Position numbers and translations under genes: made by a program. Below, in pieces: positions 1-10,357 of a stretch of 64,000 nt of DNA. The DNA is from Hypomesus transpacificus (lineage: Eukaryota; Chordata; Actinopteri; Osmeriformes; Osmeridae), in NCBI RefSeq assembly GCF_021917145.1, contig NC_061072.1, positions 13,370,742 through 13,434,741 on the forward strand. The letters are read 5' to 3'. The notes under the pieces were generated by a model. It saw nothing but the letters and a program-made list of their open reading frames with translations. It was not told the DNA's origin and made no database searches. Position 1 is the stretch's first letter. The number at the start of each line of letters is the position of its first letter.

Positions 1-41
<41 letters not shown>
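1..41. repeat. (GACA)n microsatellite
   Basis: Perfect tetranucleotide repeat of about ten GACA units at the left edge; it probably continues outside the window. It lies in BAIAP2L1 intron 2. Confidence 0.95.
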
Positions 42-42
<1 letters not shown>

Positions 43-227
43 AACACATCTGAATACAGACAATGACACAAAGTCTGAATAAACAGATCACTATTTGTTA
101 TTTCCTGAAAGTAAAATGTATCGACACCTATCAATGCCCTTTAGTTTGTTACATAAGTCAAAATAAAATCATTGACAGACAATACAGCTGTTGTTGTAGA
201 ACATGCAGACGGAATGCTTGTGTTTAC

Positions 228-1426
228 CTGCCACAGATTTCTCGTAGTTTTTCCCCAGATTAACCAGATTCCTCAGGCCAGGGTTGAACTGCTCCATCAC
301 ATTCTAGAACAGAGAAGGAGAGGGGCGTGGACGTGAGGTGGGGGGTGGGGGTTCAGTTCATGCCTTTGCACTTGAGTCTGTGAACTAGGCTGCTTATTAC
401 CAAAGTAACAACTGTCACTGTTCCACTAGCAAATTTCAATGCACTTGCCAGCAACACATGAATACTTTTATAATTTAATATTTGAAAAAACGTTTTGTTG
501 CTGCGTGAGGGAAGCTCTAATTTTGTAAGGTTTAGCGTACTAAGAAAATATGGCGTGTGCTTGTTTTGAAGTTCCTACATATTGTATAAATATCACCCTG
601 CCGTAATGATACTTTTAATCATTAACACGGACCTTCACATATTACTGAGAGGGCGAAGTCCCAAACGACCATCTACTATGGTAAACCTAATCTGCCCATT
701 GAAATTCTTCCACAATACAGCGTTGTGGACTCCCTCAATGTCTCTATTCCCCAGACACACCCTCAATAGAACAATCAACAGACAAGTTGCCAAAGCCGTA
801 TGCACCCTTCTGAAAGAAGAGAGAAACGGTAGTAGGAACAGGTTCCTTCACTTCTAGGTATATGAATCTTTGGCAGTTGTCTAGGGCCATTAACTCAAAC
901 GTATTATTTCAAGACACTTTCGGCCTGCCAGCACAGGTGTGGCGCAGGCAGACAAGCATCGCGAACTGATCATCTGCAAATGATTGGATGACGTTGTTGG
1001 GTTTCAGGTACTGGTCCTTTAACTTACAAAAGGGGGATGTGAAGAGGTTTCACCACAAATGTAGCCTATCAACCTTCACTTGCGCCTGTATACAGGTAAA
1101 CAGTCCAAATAGCGAGTTTATGTTTATCTTATAATGACAAGGTGTGTTTATGTCTCGTCAAAACAAGAACCTTCTCAATAATTAAGCTTTCCCCAACACA
1201 AATTGACATCGAGGAGAAGCTTAATGTCTGTAAAATGTACTAAAAGTTTATTAAAAACTTGGAGGATTTACTCATTTCTGGATTACATCGGCAAGTGTTA
1301 TAGGGGGATTGTCAAAATGTTATAGGGGGATCGGGTTAAAAATGTCATATCTATATATTCACCCCAGCCACTTACCTTATATGTACTTTCGGTCAGTTTA
1401 TTCACATCGTCTGGGTCTCGAGACAT
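228..1426 (-). CDS. baiap2l1: BAIAP2L1 (IRTKS), first two coding exons, partial
   Basis: Two exons read on the minus strand. Exon 1 (1376-1426, ATG at 1424-1426) encodes [17 protein letters not shown] and ends at a GTAAG donor. Exon 2 (228-303) follows a TTCTAG acceptor and encodes [20 protein letters not shown] and a few more residues before a GTAAAC donor. The peptide is the start of the I-BAR (IMD) domain of BAIAP2L1, a homodimeric actin-bundling and membrane-curving adaptor at ruffles and adherens junctions. The human protein begins MSRGPEEVNRLTESTYRN, so alignment is nearly gap-free. BAIAP2 is a paralogue with a less similar start. The remaining exons (rest of the I-BAR domain, SH3) lie left of the window. 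The roughly 1-kb intron (304-1375) shows nothing recognisable beyond AT-rich unique sequence. Confidence 0.88.
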
Positions 1427-1740
1427 GTTTGCAAGAGTGTCTTATAAATAACTCAAAGAAATAAAAACGTCTGAACGGTTTCGTTCCAGTCTTTTAAATC
1501 TATAGTAATAATGACGGCTGTCGGCTACAAGTCCTCGCCTTTTGAATCTTTTGAATGCTTTTTAATCCAGGAAAATTCCGGATGTCTTGTAAATAGCGCC
1601 ACGCATTTGGATAAGCAAAAGAAGAACTCGCCAGTGGTGGCCAACGGTGCATGGAGCTTTACCGCTGACTGAAACCACTATCAAACTTTCAACGCGCATC
1701 TGTGTGTACACCCTATGTATTCTGCGTGCTTGTGCTTGTA

Positions 1741-1775
1741 GGGGCGGGAGACCGAAAAGGGGGACCTTGACGTCA
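1741..1775. promoter_or_regulatory. Putative BAIAP2L1 promoter elements (GC box and CRE)
   Basis: About 320-350 bp upstream of the BAIAP2L1 ATG there is a GC box (GGGGCGGG, 1741-1748) and a full palindromic CRE (TGACGTCA, 1768-1775). Both are orientation-tolerant CREB/ATF and Sp-family sites, so they could serve the leftward gene. The rest of 1427-2376 is unique AT-rich sequence with purine-rich stretches near 2215-2350 and no gene that I can see. Confidence 0.4.
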
Positions 1776-2484
1776 CAGTCGTTGCAGTGCTTTCCGTGAT
1801 GGATGCGTCATGTATAAATGTGTTTGAGCAATTGGAGGCCCGAAGATAAGACTTTACAACATGCAGCTATTCTTTGACTTAATTTTCCTTTCAAAACTTT
1901 TTTAATTGTTACGGACAACTTCGTTGCTGTAAAAATTAAGCCAACTACTCAGCTGGTCTAAAACCGTTTACATGTTGAAATAAGAGGTTTTCTTTTCATC
2001 CAAGTAATATATTTGTAAGCTATTTTACCTGCATTTTTGTGTTGGAGATGGATTCTCTCTGATGTAATTAACTATAGGATTAAAGTGCATAACTGTGATT
2101 TACTGAACATACTATCCGTATAGGCACATCGCCATCTAGTGACATTATTGATATCTGCAGTCTCAGCCGTGCCAAACCTAACATGACATGATCTTAACTA
2201 ATATTTACCTCGAGAAAAGAAAAGAAGAGAAGGAAGGTCCTCATCAACAGGTGAGAGGGTAAGGAGACGCACCCACCTATTTCAAGAGAGAGAAGGAACG
2301 AAAGAGAGACCAACGGGCGAGGGACAGACAGGCTTACTGAAAGAGGGAGGGACAGAAGCACAGTTGTGTTTCATCCAGGGGCGTCGTTAGACCCTTTTTA
2401 CTGGGGCACGTGCCCCTGTATAAATCTGCTGTGCCCTAGTAAAATCTAAAGTTTAACAATTTACTTTATTAGTCAGTGCATTAA

Positions 2485-3340
2485 TGTAACCGGGTCATAT
2501 TTAGAAGTTGTTTCTGTTTTTTAGTTCTAATGGGACATGTCTCCTTTAAATGCCAGAAATCTAAGACAACATATATAGGTAGTTTCTTGATTGGTGTCGT
2601 ATTGAATCCTGGGTAAGTGGACAGGAGAGAGCGTGGTGCATCAAAGAAGGTGGCTGACTTGAGGGAAAGTTGGTGGTTTTTTACATAATATTACGTGTAA
2701 GTGGGACATCTGTCTTGAAATACTGTAATAGTAATGTAATAGTGTATATATGAGTTTGTTTTGGAAAGAATGTTTAATGTAGACTGAATAGGTTCTGGCC
2801 TTGTGAAATTTGCCAAGTCGCTCTGTCATACGTGGGTGTCGCTAATTAAGGTGTACATTGGTAAATTGAAATCCCATTTTTTGTTTATGGAATGAATAAT
2901 GTGAGGTGATGTAGTTATTGGAGAAGTTCATGTGTTTGGCTAGGAAATTAAGTTTTATACGGACTGTATTAAAGTGAAATGTGTCATGTTTCACCTAGCA
3001 GATTAGCCATACTGGTATCAGCACACGTGTTGAGGATCGGAATGTGTGCGTGTTAACAGCATGTAAGTGGGTATTATTTCTTTCAACATACTGGTGTATA
3101 TTTTGGTTTTATGTAATTGTTAGTGGTGTACTAATGATGTTAATGTATTTGTCTTTTTAGTATCACCACTACCGTTTTGTACTGCTAAAACTTATTATTT
3201 ATTTTATTTTCTTACACGGCTATTTGGGCTACAGTTTTGGATAGGCTTAGCGCTAGCATGTGTACCTGTTAAAAATATATCAGATAAAGAATCCTGCTCT
3301 TTATTTAGTTGGACTCGTGTGGTTTTATTCCCCGCCAACA
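2485..3340 (+). repeat. 5' LTR (856 bp)
   Basis: Starts TGTAACCGGGTCATATTTAG and ends CCCCGCCAACA; an identical copy sits 6,252 bp downstream. The AATAAAG-like and TATAAA-like promoter/poly(A) sites are not clear-cut, although an AT-rich ATATATC block followed by GATAAAG lies about 60 bp before the 3' end. The plus orientation is fixed by the following PBS and gag. Confidence 0.95.
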
Positions 3341-3345
3341 AATTT

Positions 3346-3363
3346 TGGTACCAGGAGTGGGGT
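3346..3363 (+). other. Primer-binding site, complementary to tRNA-Leu(UAA) 3' end
   Basis: Five bases after the LTR comes TGGTACCAGGAGTGGGGT. This is the 18-nt complement of the 3' end of vertebrate tRNA-Leu with anticodon UAA (...CCCCACTCCTGGTA plus CCA). The tRNA sequence is recalled from family knowledge. Confidence 0.75.
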
Positions 3364-3663
3364 CACATTTGTCTGGTAGTTATTTAAATATCACGAAATG
3401 GCACGTTAATTGTGGCAGTAAACGGTAGTGGTGGTACGAAGTTGCAGTGACGGGGTGGACGGACTGAGCCTGGTGTGGTGCAGACGGAGGAAGTGGCGCC
3501 CCGTGGACTTCAGGCTAGCTGAAAGGGATTTCAGTACAGAGACTGATCCGCTGAGAGGGATTTCAGCACAGAGACTGCATCGCCTGCGACTTCATCCGGC
3601 CAGCTCGTCAAGTCAACTGCTCAAGAACTTTATCCTTTGAAAAAACTTAAAAGACGCGGTATC

Positions 3664-4713
3664 ATGGAGGGAGCGGATCCTGCATTTGAAGACGCAGCTG
3701 ACAACATGAACATTTTAGAGCAAATTGCTGAACTGAATAGGATGCAGCAGCAAGCAGCGGCATCTATTGCTGCCTTGAGTCAAGATACACCGAGGTCTTA
3801 TGTTTATGTACCTAGAGAACGGCATATTACACCTTTTAGTGGGGAATATGACAAAGATGGCCGTGCAGTTGATGATTTCATTGAAGAGGTGGAGTGTGTA
3901 TTGAGTGCCAGAAATCAGTCAGCAAATGATAAATATGACTCTGTCATGTCACTTTTGAGAGGGGCTGCTTTAGAAGAAGTGAGAATTCGTAGTGCCATTG
4001 GACCTAAGCAAGTCAGTGATTTGTTCAAATACCTCAGAGAAGCCTTTAGAGATAAGAGAGGCACAGCCCAGCTGCTGCATGACTTCTACCATCGCAGGCA
4101 GAAAGATTGTGAGGATGTTCTTGAATATTCACATGGTTTGTGTCAGATATTGAGAACTGTGTTAAAGCAAGATCCAAATGCTTTACCTAATGAGAGACAG
4201 GTTCTTAGGGATCAGTTTATTGAAGGCCTTAGAGATCCAGTCCTCAAGAGGGAACTGAGGAGGTTTGCTAGAGTGAACCCAGACTCTACTATGATTGAGG
4301 TACGAGAAGAAGCATCTTTGTGGTCGATAGAGGAGCTCCCTAGTCACTCAAAGATGGGTAAGACTAAAAACAAAGGTGATAGTGTGGATACAGAAGCAAG
4401 GTGCAATGCAGTCAAGGCCCCTGAACAGCAACCGGTGACTTTAGATGATCTCCTTAGAGTAGTAGCAGAACAAGGAAAACAGATCGGTGAGTTGACTGCT
4501 GCTGTACAGGGTCTGACTATGCAGAAAACAAACTCTAGTGGTCAAGCCAGCACCAGACCCCGGGCTCAAATGAGATTTACTGATGATGGCAAGCCAATCT
4601 GTCTCAAATGTCAAGGAGAAGGACACATAGCCAGGAACTGTCCAAAGAAATGGAATGTGAGCAGTCAGCAAACCAGCAGAGAACAGGGAAACGAGGTTCC
4701 TCGGGCGCTGTGA
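3664..4713 (+). CDS. Retrotransposon gag polyprotein
   Basis: 349 codons from the first good ATG (3664, MEGADPAFEDAADN). Residues about 45-230 have the capsid-like pattern of gypsy gag proteins (FSGEYD...DDFIEEVE...LLRGAALEEV...LREAFRDKRG), which package element RNA in cytoplasmic particles. A single CCHC zinc knuckle lies near residues 313-326 (C-x2-C-x4-H-x4-C, CLKCQGEGHIARNC), as expected for nucleocapsid. Upstream in-frame codons back to 3637 lack an ATG. The frame is uninterrupted. The end overlaps the pro-pol frame, with a slippery site 21 bases before the stop. Confidence 0.9.
   Translation: MEGADPAFEDAADNMNILEQIAELNRMQQQAAASIAALSQDTPRSYVYVPRERHITPFSGEYDKDGRAVDDFIEEVECVLSARNQSANDKYDSVMSLLRGAALEEVRIRSAIGPKQVSDLFKYLREAFRDKRGTAQLLHDFYHRRQKDCEDVLEYSHGLCQILRTVLKQDPNALPNERQVLRDQFIEGLRDPVLKRELRRFARVNPDSTMIEVREEASLWSIEELPSHSKMGKTKNKGDSVDTEARCNAVKAPEQQPVTLDDLLRVVAEQGKQIGELTAAVQGLTMQKTNSSGQASTRPRAQMRFTDDGKPICLKCQGEGHIARNCPKKWNVSSQQTSREQGNEVPRAL
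4686..4692 (+). promoter_or_regulatory. Programmed -1 ribosomal frameshift heptamer GGGAAAC
   Basis: In the gag frame the bases read G|GGA|AAC, the canonical X XXY YYZ slippery arrangement. Slipping back one base moves gag translation into the protease-RT frame, which is open across this point. A short possible stem (CGCT...AGCG) lies about 15-30 bases downstream; a strong pseudoknot is not obvious by eye. Confidence 0.7.
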
Positions 4714-5918
4714 GTCAAGCGATCCGGGGAAATACTTTAGACTCAGTCAAAGCTTCACCAACCCATGACCAATTCCTTGCCCGGGCTGTTGGTACATGCC
4801 CTGTTGTAGAGATGAAAATTGGCGGTGTCCCCACACGTTGCTTGTTGGACACTGGAAGCCAAGTGAGCACAGTTACCGAACAGTTTTTCCGCCAACACTT
4901 ATGTGGTGAAGATGATATGCTGTCCACAGCTGGTTGGCTCCGATTAACTGCTGCCAACGGTCTTGAGATACCTTATCTGGGCTATCTTGAATTAGAAGTA
5001 GAGACTATGGGCCTGAAAATCCCTGACTGTGGTTTTCTAGTTGTTAAAGACCCATCAAGCCCTGAAACATCCGTACCTGGTATTGTTGGAATGAATATCA
5101 TTAGTCAGTGTCGTCAGCTGGTCCATGCTGAGTTTGAGACCACTTTGAAGGGAAACCTAGATTCAGAATGGAGAGGTGCATTTCAGCGGGTGCAAAAATG
5201 TACTGTCAAGAAGCGAACAATAGCTAGGGTTGCGGGTAAAGAGAAAATACACATCCCCTCTGCATCAGTAGTTACAGTCATGGCAAAAGGACTGCCTCAG
5301 AGGTTAGAATGTGAACGACAGATGCTACTAGAGCCGGCGAACATGCCTGTTTCAGGCGGTCTTGTGGTCCTGCCCACCTTAGTTGATGCTAGCAGCAACA
5401 CAGTTCCCGTGCAAGTAGTGAATCTCACTCAAGAAGATGTATGGCTTAACCCTCGGACGCGTCTTGGTGTCTTGTCTCCTGTAGAGTGCATAAGTGATGA
5501 ACCACAGGTTAAAGTACAGTTTCACCGGATCTCAGCAAGTGCTGAGCATGTCTCAGTCGAGCAGAGTAGTCAGACCAGTCCTGGCACACAGGCTGTACTG
5601 GATAAACTAGACATTGGGGGTAATGAAGTACAACAAGAAAAGTTACGAGCATTACTGGCCAGATATATTGATGTTTTTGCTAGTGATGAGGATGACTTGG
5701 GGTATACTGACAGAGTCAAGCATGAGATTCAGCTAGTTGATGATGTTCCAGTGAGTTTACCATATCGTCGCATTCCCCCAAATCAATACACTGAGGTCAA
5801 GGAGCATATCTCCCAGTTATTGAAGAAGGGTGTGATTCAAGAGAGCTCTAGCTCATTTGCTTCTCCGGTGGTAGTTGTGAGGAAATCCGATGGTAGCAAC
5901 AGAAGGTTAAATTTCTAG
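4692..5918 (+). pseudogene. pro-pol N-terminal part: aspartic protease and start of RT, truncated
   Basis: This frame is entered by -1 frameshift from gag. It contains a retropepsin-type active site (LLDTGSQVSTV, around 4840-4870). A linker follows, then the start of reverse transcriptase (LPYRRIPPNQYTEVKEHI; LLKKGVIQESSSSFASPVVV; RKSDGS). Immediately after the DGS motif the sequence jumps, near 5890-5900, to what should be the far side of the RT palm. It hits a TAG at 5916-5918 after about seven out-of-frame residues. The conserved palm including the YxDD catalytic box is missing, so RT is inactive. The lost part is about 150 codons by family comparison. Confidence 0.88.
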
Positions 5919-8725
5919 GCCATCAGATTTCATCGGAAGGCATTGAAACTGATCCTGACAAAATCGTAGCGGTGAAGCAGTGGCCTGTGCCTACGACATT
6001 GAAGGAATTAAGATCTTTCCTAGGTTTCTGTGGTTACTATAGGCGATTTGTTGAACATTTCTCCCGGATAGCTGGCCCACTCCATGACTTGGTTAATCTT
6101 TGCCTTACATCAGGACCCCCATCAAAAGTAAACCAGTTAATGTGCCGTTTATGGACCTCTGAATGTCAGACCTCTTTTGATGTTTTAAAGCAGCAACTCA
6201 CTAGTGCCCCCATATTGGGATTTGCTGACTTCACACGTCCTTTTGTTGTTGAGACAGATGCCAGCAACCAGGGTTTAGGCGCGGTTTTATACCAGCAGCA
6301 AGGAGGGAAAAGGAGAGTAATAGCATACGCGAGCCGTAGGCTCAGAAATGCAGAAAGAAACGACAGAAATTACAGAAGTATGAAGTTAGAACTTCTTGCT
6401 ATGAAATGGGCAGTCACGGACAAATTCAGAGGTTACCTGCTTGGTTCTAAATTCACTGTTTTGACCGACAATAATCCACTTTGCCACCTCGGTACTGCCA
6501 GATTAGGAGCGTTAGAACAGAGATGGATGGCACAGCTGGCAGTGTTCGATTTTGATGTCCAGTACAGGCCAGGACGGTCCAACAAGGCTGCGGATGCTCT
6601 ATCTAGGCACCCTTTAGCAGGGGAGCATGAGCCTGTCACGGACGATGTGGAGTATGATGGTTGTGTAGCTATCTGCAATGTCATAGGAAAGGGGACTGCA
6701 CTTGGGACAGAATTGACAACAGCAGGACTGGATAGCTATAAGATCAGGCAGGTTAGGGCTTTAGAAAATGGAGACCCTATTGTCCACTCTATAGCTCAGG
6801 GTAATACCCCTACCCTACCGGGCTACTCCAAAGAAGAACTCCGCTCGTTCCAGAGTCAGGACCCGGTCCTGAGGGTGTTTAGGACTTTCTGGGAAGAAAA
6901 GCGAAAGCCTAATTTTAAAGAAAGAAATGACTTGTCAAAACCTGTGAGATCCTTACTGAAACATTGGTCACACATTAGAGAGAGAGATGGACTTCTTTAT
7001 AGGGTAATTGAGGACAAGAGACATGGGGATTGCTTTCAATTACTGGTACCTGGTTGTCTGAAGACACAAGTGTTGGAAGGTGTGCATGATTCTATGGGCC
7101 ATCAAGGTAGTGAACGTACTTTGGAGCTTCTTAGACAGAGATGTTTCTGGGTGGGAGTCCATGAAGATGTCAAGCAGTGGATTAAGAAATGTGAGCGCTG
7201 TGTGATGACCAAAATGCCTAATCCTAAAATTCATCCTCCTATGAAAGCATTTTTAGCTAGCAGGCCTTTAGAGGTAGTGGCTGTCGATTTTACCATACTG
7301 GAACAGGCTCGTGATGGGAGAGAAAACGTCTTAGTTATCACGGACGTATTTACAAAGTTCACGCAAGCCTTCCCTACACGGGATCAAAAAGCGGATACCA
7401 CAGCGAAAGTGTTGTTGCGGGAGTGGTTCATGAAGTATGGAGTACCTGAGCGCTTGCATTCAGATCAGGGGAGAAATTTTGAAAGCGAGGTGATAGCAGA
7501 ACTCTGTAAGCTTTATGGTGTGAAGAAGAGCCGTACCACCCCGCATCACCCCACGGGAAACGCTCAGTGTGAGCGCTTCAACAGAACACTACACGAACTG
7601 TTACGCACCCTCCCGCCTGAAAAGAAGCGTAGGTGGCCAGAACACCTGCCAGAGCTGGTCTATGCATATAATGTGACCCCCCACTCTACGACAGGGTACT
7701 CACCCTATTATCTGCTTTTTGGTATTGACCCTCACCTTCCCATTGATGCTCTTTTAAGGCAGGAGTCTACTGTTGAGCCTCGTCACGACTGGCTAGCTAT
7801 ACATCAGAGGCGTCTGAAAGACGCCCATGCCAGGGCCAAAGAGTACTGTGAGCAGAAAGCAGCTGAACGAATCTCCAGGTGTAATGAGAACGTGTACTGC
7901 CCCCCTATTGAAGTAGGCCAGACAGTTTACCTGAGGAACAGACCCCCAGGGCGAAATAAAATCCAAGATGCCTGGAAACCCACCCCTCACCGAGTGGTGA
8001 ATATACAAGGGACTACGTATACAGTCGAACCGGTTGAAGGAGGACTTTTAAAGAGAGTAAACAGAGTTGACATTAGACCTTGTGTGCCAATGCCTGTTTT
8101 CATGCCGCAGCAGGGAAGCAGATGCCGGAACACCCCCCCAGCTGCCATGCAAGAGATCAGTCCACACCCAGGTGAGGCTGTAGATGATGATGATGATGAT
8201 GGTGGTGTAGTGGTGCAACAGGTGACTGTCCCTCGTCTTGGCCCCGGTCCGAGTGGGACGCAGCAATCAGCCCTCCTGGATGAACCTGAAGAAACCAGGC
8301 CATATAACGATGTGCGCAGTCCAGACCCCGAGCTCGCTGAGGAACATGCAGAGCCTGGCCGTGATGGAGAAGGGCTGGAACCAGACCCTGAGCCGGATGA
8401 GGAGCATCAGAGGCCGGAGCATGGTGGTGAAGGTCAGGAGCTTGGACCAGTGCTTGAGGAAGACCCTCCTATACCTGAACTGGAGTCTGAGTCAGAATTG
8501 GGATCCGAGCCTGAATCTGACCCAGGGACAGCCCTCACCCCCCGAAGAAGTCAGAGGTCAAATGCAGGCCAACATTCAAATCTGCATCATGAGCCAAAGT
8601 CAGTGCTAGACTCTAGTCCAGCTGCGGTCTCCCAGATGATCGCTACGTTAGGCTCGGCATTCTTTAAGGAGGTTGCGAGAGAAGTTATAAAACTATTAGT
8701 GGTCACCGAGGCCGTTGACCATTAA
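5897..8725 (+). pseudogene. pol C-terminal part: RT thumb, RNase H, integrase, acidic tail
   Basis: The open frame runs without a stop from the deletion junction to TAA at 8723-8725. It begins with the RT connection/thumb (VKFLGHQIS; FLGFCGYYRRFV). RNase H follows (ETDASNQGLGAVLY; MKLELLAMKW; LTDNNPL), then the integrase HHCC zinc finger (VHDSMGHQG...CERC) and the DDE core (D in VVAVDF, D in HSDQGRNF, E in NAQCERFNR). An SH3-like C-terminal domain comes next (VGQTVYLRNRPPGRNK). The last roughly 240 codons are acidic and low-complexity (a run of six Asp; Pro-Glu-Pro-Asp repeats) and are unlike the rest of pol. Integrase and RNase H motifs look intact, but the frame is disconnected from gag-pro by the RT deletion and frame change. 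In a full element the product would degrade RNA in hybrids and insert the DNA copy. Confidence 0.9.
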
Positions 8726-8726
8726 G

Positions 8727-8736
8727 CAAGGGAGAA
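8727..8736 (+). other. Polypurine tract
   Basis: CAAGGGAGAA directly abuts the 3' LTR and lies a few bases after the pol stop codon. This is the expected place for the plus-strand primer. Confidence 0.75.
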
Positions 8737-9592
8737 TGTAACCGGGTCATATTTAGAAGTTGTTTCTGTTTTTTAGTTCTAATGGGACATGTCTCCTTTA
8801 AATGCCAGAAATCTAAGACAACATATATAGGTAGTTTCTTGATTGGTGTCGTATTGAATCCTGGGTAAGTGGACAGGAGAGAGCGTGGTGCATCAAAGAA
8901 GGTGGCTGACTTGAGGGAAAGTTGGTGGTTTTTTACATAATATTACGTGTAAGTGGGACATCTGTCTTGAAATACTGTAATAGTAATGTAATAGTGTATA
9001 TATGAGTTTGTTTTGGAAAGAATGTTTAATGTAGACTGAATAGGTTCTGGCCTTGTGAAATTTGCCAAGTCGCTCTGTCATACGTGGGTGTCGCTAATTA
9101 AGGTGTACATTGGTAAATTGAAATCCCATTTTTTGTTTATGGAATGAATAATGTGAGGTGATGTAGTTATTGGAGAAGTTCATGTGTTTGGCTAGGAAAT
9201 TAAGTTTTATACGGACTGTATTAAAGTGAAATGTGTCATGTTTCACCTAGCAGATTAGCCATACTGGTATCAGCACACGTGTTGAGGATCGGAATGTGTG
9301 CGTGTTAACAGCATGTAAGTGGGTATTATTTCTTTCAACATACTGGTGTATATTTTGGTTTTATGTAATTGTTAGTGGTGTACTAATGATGTTAATGTAT
9401 TTGTCTTTTTAGTATCACCACTACCGTTTTGTACTGCTAAAACTTATTATTTATTTTATTTTCTTACACGGCTATTTGGGCTACAGTTTTGGATAGGCTT
9501 AGCGCTAGCATGTGTACCTGTTAAAAATATATCAGATAAAGAATCCTGCTCTTTATTTAGTTGGACTCGTGTGGTTTTATTCCCCGCCAACA
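8737..9592 (+). repeat. 3' LTR (856 bp)
   Basis: Same length and, on line-by-line comparison, the same sequence as 2485-3340. It is followed by the TTAA target duplication at 9593-9596. Confidence 0.95.
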
Positions 9593-9945
9593 TTAATTTA
9601 GGTAGCGTTAGATAATCCCGGAAAAAACACTTAGAAAACATTACATAACTAAAGAAAGTTTCAAAATGATAGGCCTACCGATCATCCTATTTTTACAAAA
9701 ACATTCAAACAATATTAGGCTACATGAAGCAAAAAAAATGGTACGCTTGCATTAACTATAGATGTCCCTGCTAAAGCTAATATCAAACTTGCCTCCCTGA
9801 ACTGTTGTATAGTGGGTTAAGCAAGGGGAGTTTCTATTGCCTAGTAGTGCATTGTGCACAGCACGCTTGGAAGAAAAAAAAGCGATCTGAATAGGGGCCT
9901 GTTCCCCAGTACAGTTTTATGTCGAACAACGCCACTGGTTTCATC

Positions 9946-10357
9946 TCATCCTAGATCCTACAGCAAAACCCCACTGCACGTTTTGAACAAGGCTAAAAGA
10001 GACCTTTAGAAAAAGTTGAACAAAAAAAGTAGGCCTATATCTGTCATTCCCATGCTCACTGCTCAGCAGACTGGCCAGAGCGTAACTGTGGGGAATCTAT
10101 TGAATGACCCCCCCACTCCTCTTTATAGTTATCTATGCTTGAGAACACAACGGGGCTTTGTGTCACTAGACCCTGATGTAACGCATGGCGCTGATTTCCA
10201 AGGATCATCAGCACGACATAAAGCCATGGCCAAACTTGATTCCACCACTTTCAACATAACTCCTGACCAAGCTCCATGACAGTAACGTTTACGGACGAAT
10301 TTCCTCAGTCTTGAGGTAGCCTTTCAATTTGTAACTCCTGTGCGTGGAAAACTGCAT
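9946..10357. other. Non-coding region upstream of TMEM130
   Basis: Unique sequence after the MITE. No exon with homology is visible, and there is no clear TATA box or CpG-rich block. It would hold the TMEM130 promoter if the tentative start at 10358 is right. Confidence 0.35.

Larger units (their letters stand above)
2485..9592 (+). mobile_element. Ty3/gypsy-class LTR retrotransposon, RT-deleted
   Basis: A 7,108-bp element bounded by direct LTRs (2485-3340 and 8737-9592) with TG...CA ends and a TTAA duplication (2481-2484 and 9593-9596). The internal order is PBS, gag, protease, truncated RT, RNase H, integrase, polypurine tract. RNase H preceding integrase places it in the Ty3/gypsy (Metaviridae-like) class; there is no env-like frame. 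The LTRs match base for base everywhere I compared them, so insertion is recent. The pol frame has nevertheless lost the RT palm (junction near 5890-5900), so this copy could not reverse-transcribe itself. It sits between BAIAP2L1 and TMEM130, inside an older MITE. Confidence 0.93.
2377..9937. mobile_element. hAT-type MITE, split by an LTR retrotransposon
   Basis: The outer element starts CAGGGGCGTCGTTAGAC at 2377. It ends, read inverted, as CAGTGGCGTTGTTCGAC finishing at 9937. It is flanked by the identical 8-bp duplication GTTTCATC (2369-2376 and 9938-9945), which is the hAT-superfamily hallmark, with CAG-type termini. Removing the nested LTR element (2485-9592) and its TTAA duplication leaves about 449 bp (2377-2484 joined to 9597-9937) with no coding capacity, so this is a non-autonomous MITE. 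The inverted similarity extends inward on both sides through CTGGGG... and GCCCCT-type blocks. Assignment to hAT rests on TSD length and termini only. Confidence 0.8.

Noticed and set aside
2641..2829. A 62-residue minus-strand frame present in both LTRs
   Set aside because: Duplicated only because the LTRs are identical; no known LTR-antisense protein motif.
7793..8266. Minus-strand frames inside the retrotransposon
   Set aside because: Shadows of the integrase and tail frame, with no promoter or homology.
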